This document shows, piece after piece, positions 22,612 to 32,245 of a stretch of 64,000 bases of DNA. Position 1 is the stretch's first letter, and each line of letters starts with the position of its first letter. Both the position numbers and the translations under genes were made by a program. Location: NCBI RefSeq assembly GCF_021130785.1, contig NC_060214.1, positions 46,313,001 to 46,377,000 on the forward strand, read 5' to 3'. The stretch comes from Homalodisca vitripennis (taxonomy: Eukaryota; Arthropoda; Insecta; Hemiptera; Cicadellidae). The notes under the pieces are model-generated. The model worked only from the letters and a program-made list of their open reading frames with translations, had not been told where the DNA came from and made no database searches.

Positions 22612-23782
22612 CGTTTGAACCAGGGACTGTGATTCTCTTGAGCTTCAATGCTGTGTCACGGTTCAAAAGATCTTGAAGTTCAGTGTCCTCTCGTTGAGCC
22701 TGTGAAAGAGTACAGTGGTCTACAGTTGTGATTCCTGAAATGGCATCGACACGTGAGAAAGTATCGGCAACGATGTTTGCAGATCCAGATATGTGCTGAA
22801 TGTCAGTAGTGAATTGGGCAATAAATGATAGTTGATTGACTTGAACAGGAGGAAGTTTATCCTTTCTCTGTTGGAAAGCAAATGTCAATGGTTTATGATC
22901 AGTGAATATAGTACAACGTTGAGCTTCTAAAATGTGTCTAAAATGATGTACTGATGAGTAGACGGCATAGAGTTCACGGTAGTAGGCGGGCCACTCTATT
23001 TGTCTTGCAGTAAGCTTTTGAGAAAAGAAAGCAAGTGGTTGCCATTTATTCTTGACGAGTTGTTGAAGGCATGCCCCAACAGATGAGATGCTGGCGTCAG
23101 TGAAAAGTCCGAATGGAGCGTTTGGGTCAGGGTGATTGAGCTGAGTTGCTTGAGAGAGATTCTCCTTGCAATTGATGAAGGCCTGTTCTAACTCGGTGGT
23201 CCAGGTTATCTTCTGATTTCCTTTGAGGCCTGCAAGAGCAGAGTGAAGTGGTGCTTGGTGTTGAGATGCAGAAGGAATGAATCTTCTATAAAAATTAATC
23301 ATGCCCAGAAAACGACGTAGTCTTTTGGCAGTTTCCGGGCGAGCGAAGTTCTGAAGAGCGGTGATACGATCGGGAAGAGGTCTAGTACCACTGGCAGATA
23401 CTTCGTAGCCTAGAAAGGTAACTATTGGAAATCCAAGGATACATTTGTTAGCGTTGACAAGGATTCCATAGTCTGTGAGTCTTTGAAAAAGGATACGGAG
23501 GTGATCTTGATGTTGTTCGGATGTTTGTGAGAAAATAAGTATGTCATCATTGTATGAGAAACAAAACTCAAGTCCTGAAACCACTTCGTCGATAAATCTC
23601 TGTAATTTCTGTCCAGCATTTCTGAGTCCAAACCCCATGAAGGGAAATTCGAACAAACCGAAAGGTGTGGTTATGGCCGTCTTAGGGATGTCGTCAGGGT
23701 TTACTGGTATTTGGGTGTAAGCTTTTACTAGATCAATGGACCGAAAATGTTGTGCACCCACGAATTTGATGATTGAAGTCAT
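22535..23782 (-). pseudogene. Gypsy reverse transcriptase and RNase H of pol
   Basis: Open for 415 codons. The RT palm begins with the first catalytic Asp in SIDLVKAYTQIPVNP (D17), followed by TPFGLFEFPFMGFGLRNAG. The second catalytic pair is at residues 77-80, reading YNDD instead of the usual Y-I/V/L-DD. RNase H follows, with LFTDASISSVGA (about 226-237), FTDHKPL (about 308-314) and a terminal ISGSANIVADTFSR (about 345-358). The N-terminal RT motifs sit in another frame at 23740-23866. The ATG at 23782 is therefore not a true start. The frame ends at 22535 in a T6 run, after which integrase continues in another phase. The protein would copy element RNA into DNA in cytoplasmic particles. Here it is broken. 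Confidence 0.93.
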
Positions 23783-23866
23783 GAATGTGACTTACCGGAT
23801 AGCTGTCAGGAATGGTTCTAGCGTTTAGAGCACGGTAGTCACCACACGGTCGCCAACCATCAGTCA
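23738..23866 (-). pseudogene. N-terminal RT segment of Gypsy pol
   Basis: On the minus strand, in a different frame from the main RT stretch, this segment encodes DGWRPCGDYRALNARTIPD followed by a His-Ile-His-Asp-Phe motif. These are RT motifs 1 and 2, which contact template and nucleotide. The reading changes phase near 23738-23746, where one base has been gained or lost, and then continues in the 22535-23782 frame. The first codons abut the tRNA-Trp-like primer-binding segment at 23864-23901 with no gag, protease or linker between. This shows a large internal deletion whose junction lies around 23861-23870. Confidence 0.88.
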
Positions 23867-23901
23867 GAAGGTTGCGTGTTCAAATCACGTCGGGGTCACC
23901 A
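23864..23901 (-). other. Extended primer-binding site, tRNA-Trp 3' half
   Basis: Read on the plus strand, this 38-nt stretch is the 3' end of a tRNA: a T stem GCGTG / CACGT around the loop TTCAAAT, then the acceptor strand and a terminal CCA at 23899-23901. From memory of eukaryotic tRNAs it matches tRNA-Trp (CCA anticodon), including the CAGAAGG before the T arm. It sits 1 bp inside the 5' LTR, exactly where the primer-binding site belongs. A normal site is about 18 nt; here the match is twice that long and fuses directly to pol. Confidence 0.88.
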
Positions 23902-23902
23902 A

Positions 23903-24098
23903 TATAGGGAATGATATGTTACTAAATAATTCCCTAATTAAGAAATTAAAGATATGTAATTAGTCAAAATAATAGTATTGTATTTACAGAGAGAAGATGA
24001 TAACTAACTTTATAATAATGACCAAAACAGGTGGTCTATATCTTTTACAATACTAAAATAAATTATATTTTTAAATCAGCTGACCAGCTGACACTACA
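23903..24098 (-). repeat. 5' LTR of the Gypsy element
   Basis: This 196-bp LTR is near-identical to the 3' copy (one 5-bp indel, no substitutions seen). In element orientation it starts TGTAGTGTCAGCTGG and ends CCCTATA. It should carry the promoter and polyadenylation signals. Confidence 0.95.
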
Positions 24099-24102
24099 AG
24101 GA

Positions 24103-26692
24103 GTTACTGAAGCCTAGTTTTTAATAAAAACCACACGCCGTAGTTTGTGTTAAAAGAGACAGACTATGATAAGGAAATAATTATTAAGATATATAAGTGT
24201 ACATACTCAACAAGGAGAAATACAATGACGATTATCAGAGTTCTGAAACCTTGTTAAACCTTATTTTAAAATTAACATGGACCTTATTTAAACCTTGTTA
24301 AGCCTTCTGTTTAATTTGCTAAATGTACTCTTCGGCCATGTCTACATTAAATAACAGAAAATGTAATTGAATCTCTGCAATTAAGTTATTTCCCTTTATC
24401 AAAATAATAATAGTTCTAGGATAAAACACATACGTTCTCCCTTTACATACCGTATTAGATATATATTTTAGTTCTTAGCATTACGTAAGAGTCTGTGGGT
24501 TATAGTTTATATATCATAGAAGCCTTCGCCTTGTTTCACATGTACTTTTAAAAAGTAAATACTAAATATTTTAAGTTTAATTAGAATGCAATGTTGTTTT
24601 AACATATCTTAGTTAAATCAAAAGAATTATAGAATCATAGTAAGTCATAACATTGGTTTAATTTATATATTAATCAAAATAAAAGTTCATGTTTAGCAAT
24701 TGTTAGGTAAATACTCGCAAATAAATCCAGTTTAGTGTATTTTACTTAAACTCTATTGAGAAAAAAATTTTAAGTCTTATATTAATGCATATTCTATTTG
24801 TAATATTTTATGCAAATTTTATTCCAGTTATTAAAATATTTTGTACATTTTTAGCTAGCATGCATTAGACGTTTATAGATGTGTTCACTGTTCGTATGTG
24901 AGGATAGACAGCCAGACCATAAACAAGAAATTGTCAATTATCGCTAACGTTCAGCTAGTCACTATAATCCATCGTATACATTGTCCTCGAGAGGAGGGCT
25001 AGAGAGAATTTTATTAAGTGATCCACAATTAAAAGTTATGATTTTTAATTCCCATTTAATTGAGGCATTGTTTTCGTTACTACGGCCGGTAGGTCATTTC
25101 ATTCCATCAAGGAGGCCATTGAAACCAACATTCATAGTTCCGGAATTTATTAACTTGTGAGACAATACAGAGTGTTTTAGATTGGCTGTAACTGTATCTC
25201 CTAAAATGTTTTTTACAAATCAAATATTTCTGTATCTAATGTTTTTATGCCCTGACTATACCAAAATTCTTTAAAAAAAGAAAGGAATGATTCGTATTTC
25301 AGCTGACTAATAATTTTCTGAATTGTTCAGGCTGAGCCGGGTCAAATATTTTAAGAGAAATAATAAAATTCCATTTTAAATCTATTGTATAGAATAGTGT
25401 AAGGTACAGAAACTTAATATGCAAGGTTCGAATTAAAACATACAGAAACAATTAAAAACATACAAATTTCGACATTTTACATTTAACATAGACTTCTCAG
25501 ACATTTGATTTTGAAAAATACTATGGTATTGCAACTGAGGCACGTCTACAATCAGGCTGATCACACAATTATAATCAGTGCGATACCGCTCGGGAATATG
25601 TAATTGGGCTCTTGCTACGTAGCCAGAATGTAGTTGTTAACATAATGAGGTTGTTAAATATGCCACCATTTTTCAGCTAAGTAGAACAAATTATTGATTA
25701 GCGTTGGAATAGTAAAACGCATAACTAGAACTATTTATTCTATTTCTAAAAGTTATATATAACTGTAACATTGTGTATCTGTGTGTGTTATATATGTTAT
25801 GTTATATAAGCCAACATGAATCTACTTGAGCAGTTGGAATTACAACTTGCAGTAAACCACGCCTAACAGAGACTAATCGCTAAATTTAACGCCTAAAGTT
25901 GCCGCGCCTTGAGGATCTAATCCTGTTACACAACAGAATTAGTAGCTAACTTCGGTTTACAAACAAGATTCAATATCAGTTAGTGTCTTGATTCATATGT
26001 CAGAACACAAAGTCAGACCCGTCAATTTGTAGCAACCAAACAGCTCATAATATATCTTGCGAGCGAACAATTAACAACTTTCGCCCTTGTTAATTCTAGC
26101 ACATAAACATGCATATAAAACACTTTTCTGTTATAACGTTTATAACTTTTTGTGTAATGCTGCTAACGTTTACTTTGAGTTATAATAATAACATTTATAG
26201 ATAAGTTTAATACTACTACAATTATGATTTGACATATTACAGCAAGGTGTATGCCTGTTACTTACAACTAAAATAAATATCTCAGTTTTTATAATATTAG
26301 TTAAATTAGATAAAGTGTAGTGGAATGTGGGAGACATTTTCAGATTTTTCTGATGTCCAACGCTAGAGCTGTGCAAAATAAATTTGATTGCTACCTTTCA
26401 ATTATTTACTATTTAATCTACCTGAGTCTCCCACTTTACATAGGTTAATCCTAGCATTGGACAAGTAATCTAGTTTAAAACAGTATAATCAAAACTCTCA
26501 CCTACTGTTTTTAGGTTATGCTTGTCAAAGTGGATCTCAAACAGCCTTGTAAGTCATGACGAATTAAGTTAAGTTCTTGGTTTGTGAAGAAATTATCATT
26601 TTATGATTTTTTTCATTCCTTAAATTTGCTTTCGTGATTACAGTAAACCACAGAAACGCACATGACACCTCCCTAGCGTATATTATTACTAT
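24103..26692. other. AT-rich DNA without recognised gene
   Basis: No supported exon, RNA gene or transposon in this 2.6 kb. Confidence 0.6.
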
Positions 26693-26695
26693 CAG

Positions 26696-26832
26696 AAGCG
26701 CTGCTGAGTTTGGAGAGTGCTGACGTGCTGGATAAGGGACGCTACACTTGTCAGGTCAGCGACTGGGGCTATCAGCAATGCAAGAGTCTGCTCTTGGACG
26801 TGCTGACGCCGCCTCAAATTTCAAAGTCCATA
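26696..26832 (+). CDS. Immunoglobulin-domain exon (partial gene)
   Basis: After an acceptor-like AG at 26694-26695, one frame reads through the F strand of an Ig fold: ADVLDKGRYTCQVSDWGYQQ and then CKSLLLDVLTPP, before a TAA at 26830-26832. The Asp-x-Gly-x-Tyr-x-Cys pattern (DKGRYTC) is the hallmark of an Ig domain around the second disulphide Cys. A following Val/Leu-rich G strand and the PP linker fit a domain end. Such domains occur in cell-surface receptors, including insect adhesion GPCRs and adhesion molecules, but the gene cannot be named. No good donor follows (the best is a weak GT near the stop). A partner exon with the B-strand Cys was not found. It may be a live exon or a duplicated orphan exon. 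A decayed inverted copy lies 1.3 kb away. Confidence 0.6.
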
Positions 26833-28256
26833 TAAACTGATAATTCATTGATAATTACAATGATTAACATTGTATTACGTATGAAATCTTAAAATTTACG
26901 ATTTATATCCGGATACAAACTGTATTAATATCAATAATTTAAAGTAAAACATACGAACTACTTTGTATCCTTGGTCAACCTGATAAGCTTAAATTTGTTT
27001 CATATACATTATATATTAAGTGGCATAGTGTAGCTTGGGTTCGATTTATAAATACTAGTTGCAGTAGAAGATTAAAAAATGACACAAAAATAGAAGAAAC
27101 ATGTGTTTATATTCGTTACCTTATAGTGATTTTCATAGTAAAATTTATATCTTGGAATCAAGTTGAAAAAATAATAAAACCAATTTAAAATAAAATAAAA
27201 AAACAACACATTTCCTAAGCTTAGGTTCATCTCGTAAATGTCCATTACGGTTCAATTGTAAGTACTTTAATGACAGTTAATTATAATTAAACTTTTCATT
27301 TCACATTTATTTATTTAAAATTCTTTTCCTACATCTTTAAACCAGCCATTGAGTTCTAAAATGAACTCCACGAAAATGCAGTTAATCAAAACAACTGGTA
27401 CATTATGAAAAATGTAACTAAGCAGAGTAATAATTGTAATATATTGCTTGCAGCTTAGATAATACAATACACGGCACTGAATGTTGGTTTAGCAATCATA
27501 AACTTGATGCTTTGGCAACCGGCTTTTCCATTTTCTCTTCCATTAATATTAATGTAGTGTTAAATCATATGAAGTACTAAAACCACTGTTCATCGAATCC
27601 AGTTTCATTCGTATGTGTTAAATTGGTACATTAAACAAAGTGCCTTGGACACAACAATCAGTTCCACTTACGCATATTTTATACTTTGAATTATTCTTAA
27701 TATAAAGTTATTTACCACTTGTAAGAAAAAGTTCACTTGAGTATTAAATAATTTAAGAAATTATCAATAAATTACTTGAAGGTAATTAACTAAATAACAG
27801 GAAAGTATACTACGCATCCACAAATACGCAAACACCATGAACACTTATTAAATCTTCTTTCAGAACAGATTGCATTCTTGTTTTGGCATTGTTCGCTCAT
27901 TGAAACACAGTTTCCTCAAAATTTGTAACTACAGGTCAAACCTAATCCTTATTGTCAATATTTGATTTCATGAAATAACACATGTCTTATCATATATGAG
28001 CGATTAATCAATGTAAATGTTCTTTAGAAATAAGTATTCCTATAATTAGTCTATAAATTTAACTATCATATAATTATAAGTAAATAATTTTATTTTGAAA
28101 TTATAGTTAATACTTACTTATTGTAAATTTTTTTTCGAAATCGAATATTGATGCGTAATAAGGACTGGAATATTGGTCGATTTATATAAATGGAAAAGCG
28201 AAGCTCAGCTGTTTGATAAGTATTGCAGGGATACAAAGTATTTTTGTTATGTTTCC
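26833..28256. other. Intron-like sequence between the inverted Ig exon copies
   Basis: AT-rich. The first 112 bp (to 26944) are homologous to the flank of the inverted copy, including GATTTATATCCGGAT and ATCAATAATTTAAAG. The remaining 1.3 kb has no feature I recognise. Confidence 0.6.
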
Positions 28257-28504
28257 TTTAAATTATTGATAATGTGGCAGTTTTAATCCGGATATAAATC
28301 GTTCCTCTTAAATATCTGTAGGTTATAAATGTTAATAATAGTTATGATTAATGAAATGTCAGTTTATCTGGACTTTGAAGTTTGAGGCGGAATAGGCACG
28401 TTCAACAAAAGACTCTTGCACTGATGATATCACCTGACACGTGTAGCGCACTTTATCCAGTACGTCAGCACACTTGACACCCAGCAGCACCGTGTACAAT
28501 TCTG
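28257..28504 (-). pseudogene. Decayed inverted copy of the Ig exon and its flank
   Basis: On the minus strand this aligns with 26693-26944. Matching blocks are GCTGACGTACTGGATAA (GTGCTGGATAA in the partner), CGCTACACGTGTCAGGT, GTGCAAGAGTC, CCGCCTCAAA, TTCAAAGTCCA, GATTTATATCCGGAT and ATCAATAATTTAAAG. Translated, it keeps ADVLDKVRYTCQV. A deletion of about 12 bp then removes the Asp-Trp-Gly region and shifts the frame, and the conserved Gly before Arg is Val. It is therefore a pseudo-exon. Flanking non-coding sequence is shared, so it arose by DNA duplication in inverted orientation rather than by retroposition. Confidence 0.85.
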
Positions 28505-29600
28505 CACACATGGAATTCTATTAATAAGTTAGAAACTTAAAGGGTAATAAAATAAAACGAATAATATTCAGTATAAGCACGCCACACTGAGTTTTGCGTT
28601 TAATCGGCTTCGCTGTAATTGCATAAAAAATGTAAAATTTATAGACAATTTGATTTTTTGAGATGTTTTTAAGTTAGATAGACAAATGGTCTAACAGGAA
28701 ATAAACTTTTTCATTCCTCCAGCAGACAAAAGATAAATTTTTGTCAACCTTCTGACTGATAGGACGATTTATTTGCATATAGATTTGTTCAGATTTACAT
28801 GACGTTGAGACATTACCCATGGAAGAGCATTATCATCATATAACTACATTTTTATATATAAATGATCAAGATACGATGTCTTCTTTGAGTTTCCCATGTG
28901 TTATATAAGACAGTTCAAACTTTGGAAAACATCTTATACGAGCAGCCTGGGCTGAACAGATGAGAATGAACTCTTAATTTCATATTAAATCATCCTTTTT
29001 ACTTAAAATATGGTGGTTATTTCACAGTCCGTGATAAACATTTTCCTATACAACTGAATTACTGCTGTAAAAGCGTAAGGTAGTTAGTTTATTGTTTTGT
29101 AATATATATTTATACAAAATTCTGTTTGCCGGTGTATGGAATACTATAGGTTCATAGTAATTGCCACTCTCAGAAACGTATATTGTACTTCATGATCGAT
29201 TATAACACTGTATGGATTGACTTATATTATACCGATGACTCTTACATGTTGAAGGGTTTAATTTGTACGCTCTCTTACATGTATCACACATTAATTCACC
29301 CCTGTAGCACACTATACACCGAGAGTACTTAAATTACGTTTGTTATATTTTGCTATCATGTGTTATATTTTAGCAAAATAGCTTTAAGATTTTGTTCAAC
29401 TTGTATACTCTGTAACATTTATCATAAATTTAACCCCCGTTGTAAGTAACAAAGCACATGATATCCACAATTTGCGTTATCATTAGACTTTTCCTATTAA
29501 CACATTTAATATTTACTCCTTGAATTTTATTAATTTAGTTAGGATATTAACATGGCATTATTCATAAATTGGAACATGTTGCAGTACTTTTGTTTTTTTT
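28505..29600. other. AT-rich DNA without recognised gene
   Basis: No coding or RNA signal recognised. Confidence 0.6.
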
Positions 29601-29890
29601 TTTTAATTAACATTAAGTCTGCTATTGTTACCTAAACTGTTTTCCGTTAATATGAATGTGAGTAGTGCAAGGTCTGTTATACATGCAGATCTAAGCGATG
29701 TAAGTTGTGCTCTTGAGTGATGTAAAGATGGGCGGAAACGAGACCACAAGTGCCTAAAATTACCAAGCTGTACCAGCCTGTTGAGGGAATCACGGGCCTG
29801 GGACACGTCTCACTTTCCTCCTTAATTTCTCACTCCCCCAGAAACGGAAGTGAAGAGAGGGCCAATCCGACCGAAGTGTATGCTACCTGA
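29601..29890. other. Unrecognised coding-like island
   Basis: A GC-richer stretch. On the plus strand a frame from about 29650 reads for about 80 codons with two stops. It includes CKDGRKRDHKCLKLPSCTS and LRESRAWDTSHFPP. On the minus strand 29603-29806 is open for 67 codons. The plus reading, with its Cys/Lys/Arg clusters, looks slightly more protein-like, but I recognise no family. A decayed exon or transposon fragment is possible. Confidence 0.3.
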
Positions 29891-31440
29891 GTAATACTAT
29901 AATGTACAAAATATCAATTTTATAGTTCAATCCATTCGTGAGATTAATCATACTGAGATATAGGCATTGCTAAGACTTAGAAAAGTTCCATGAAAATACA
30001 TTCACTATTAATTCAACTGAACATTTCCATATAAAATAGAGCCTAACGCCAAATTTAAACTCGAAAGGTAAAATCTTTCTAGAAATACTATGCGGGCAGC
30101 TAATCCCTGCTAATAGTAAATACAATCTAGTAGAGGGTCAGAAACCACAATGAAAATTTATTATACCTAAGTAGAAATGATAATGTGTGCAAAATTTGAA
30201 CACCATAACTGATTAGGATACCCGGATCTCGCTCTGAGATACAAGTTTCGCTAATGTTCAGCCAAATCGCGCAAACTGTCATTAAAAATTCATCAAACTG
30301 CATCTTTTATAAAAAATTTAAATTTTATGCAAAATTTCCATAAGTCCATATGTTAAACTGTTTCTAATACATTTTACAGACAGCATACAATAACACGAAG
30401 CTAAATCCAATGGAGGAACATTCACTTTGTGTGAACTCGTTACCTATTGAAAATAAACGTTACGTGCAAAATTAAAAACTACATAGTTCACTTATTTATG
30501 GCGATATAAAAACAGACAAGCACAATACGTGTTTAGTTAGAAAGAAAAATAGAGAATCTAGCTCGCAGGACAAAATGTTATGTGTGGAAAGAGAAATGAT
30601 AAATCCGCTTCTGAGCTCTACTCTAAAAGAATCAAAAACTAAACCCTACTCTTACTTCACATTGCAAATATTGTACAAAGAAAATAGCAATATCTCTTTG
30701 AGCTATATTCAATTATTAATATTATGTTTAAAGCATGATTTAAAATAAAGTAATGTTTTAATTATAAATATAAATGGTGGCTAATATTCAATAGGCTAAA
30801 AAGAGATATTTCAAAGTTATATCAGTTGTATGATAAATATGTCAAAAATTTATTCATTCGTTTTCATCCAGTTGACTAAAACATGGGCAAACCCAATATC
30901 GATCACATTTGTGTCTTTGGTCACAAGTAGGTTGCTGATTTTCAAATGTTGATGTATCTGGAATAATGAATTCCCTCACTATGTTTAAAATTTTTGTCCC
31001 ATTTAGTAATAAATTCTTTACGTTATCTAGACATTTGTACAGTTTTTATCAGCTGCTGTAACCTTATAAGCTGTAATAACTGATTCATAGGTATATCATA
31101 ACATTTTATTTAAAAGGCAAATTTGACCATTTTTATGTATAATAATTTGATAAGTGTTAATGTTATGTTTATTTTGATTGTACATATTTAAGTAGCAACT
31201 ATTTATTTCTTCAATAGCTCCAGTCTGGATACTAAATTGTTAGACATATATGTAATATTACTAAAATTGGCTTCTCACCTAAAAAAACAATAACCATATA
31301 TGCTTCAATTATTTTGTTTCCTTTTGCGTATTAAATTTCACTTTTTTGTAAAATATCGGTTTCAAAGTTTATGAGGTAGTAGAATAATTAAAACGAAATA
31401 CTGAATTGTATCTAGCGATGAAAAGATAAAAGAATCTTTA
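29891..31440. other. AT-rich DNA without recognised gene
   Basis: No coding or RNA signal recognised. Confidence 0.6.
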
Positions 31441-31690
31441 GTGCTTCCTTTCTTCGGTTAGCGAGACAAAGGTTAGGGTTAATGGGAGCTTAACTGGTCT
31501 GGTGTCCAGGGAGTCGGTCATACAGTGGTTATTGGTGGGGTGGGTGTGGGGGCTGGACTGAGGGAATTCGAAATGGTGGCAGGACGCGTTCAAAGAGCAG
31601 ATCACTTGTGCATTGCACGCTTGGGAATATCCCTTGTTAGGATGGATTATAGAAATGTATGATCACGATTCAGAATTCTCAAGGTGATTA
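31441..31690. other. Unrecognised GC-richer island
   Basis: A G-rich plus strand contains a 59-codon open frame (about 31480-31660) with a Gly/Val-rich hydrophobic run (HTVVIGGVGVGAGL), then REFEMVAGRVQRADHLCIAR. The minus strand also reads with few stops. No domain is recognised. Confidence 0.3.
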
Positions 31691-31884
31691 AACTTGTTTA
31701 AATTTAAATGAAGAATCTTGTAGCATCAGAGAAAGTTTGATTTAATATCACTGGTAAATGAATAAAAATTTTTTAAATTTAAATTTTGTTATCGATTTTC
31801 TAGTGATATTTAATTCCGTATTTTGTTTGTAAGGTTTTTGGTATCATCTTTCAAGTAAAACCCTCTCAGTTATAACACTTAATG

Positions 31885-32245
31885 TTGAGAGTGATCATAC
31901 ATGAATTTAATATAAGAGACTTAACACTGTAATTTGGTACTTCGAATACGTATCTTCGAAGCTGTTGTGTCAATTATTTTAATGACTCAATGGTCATTGA
32001 CCTCAGTTTCTAAAGAAGTCAAATGAAGTACAATTAACAATGTTTCACCTCAATTACTAAGATTACAGTGATCAAGCATAAATTTAATATTTGGAGACTT
32101 AACACTGTAATTTGGTATTTCAAGTAAGTATCTTCGAACCCGTTTAGCCAATTATTTTAATGACTGAAAGATTATTGACCTTAGTTTCAAAATAATGCAA
32201 ATTAAGGACAATTAATATTGGTGCACCTTTAGTACTAACCAAAAC
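31885..32245 (+). repeat. Local tandem duplication, period 178 bp
   Basis: Two diverged copies, about 31885-32065 and 32067-32243. Both contain ACTTAACACTGTAATTTGGT, TATCTTCGAA, CAATTATTTTAATGACT and ATTGACCT in the same order. The first base of TTAACAC is at 31921 and 32099, giving the period. Confidence 0.9.

Larger units (their letters stand above)
21191..24102 (-). mobile_element. Ty3/Gypsy LTR retrotransposon, internally deleted
   Basis: The element lies on the minus strand, bounded by LTRs at 23903-24098 (5') and 21195-21395 (3'). It is flanked by a 4-bp target duplication AGGA (21191-21194 and 24099-24102). Total length without the duplication is 2904 bp, about half of a normal Gypsy element. 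Gene order RT, RNase H, integrase identifies Ty3/Gypsy. The gag and protease regions are missing: the pol reading starts almost directly at the primer-binding site. The pol frame is also broken by two single-base shifts. The LTRs differ by only a 5-bp indel, so insertion was recent, yet the copy is non-autonomous. Composition is more GC-rich than the host DNA around it. Confidence 0.95.
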
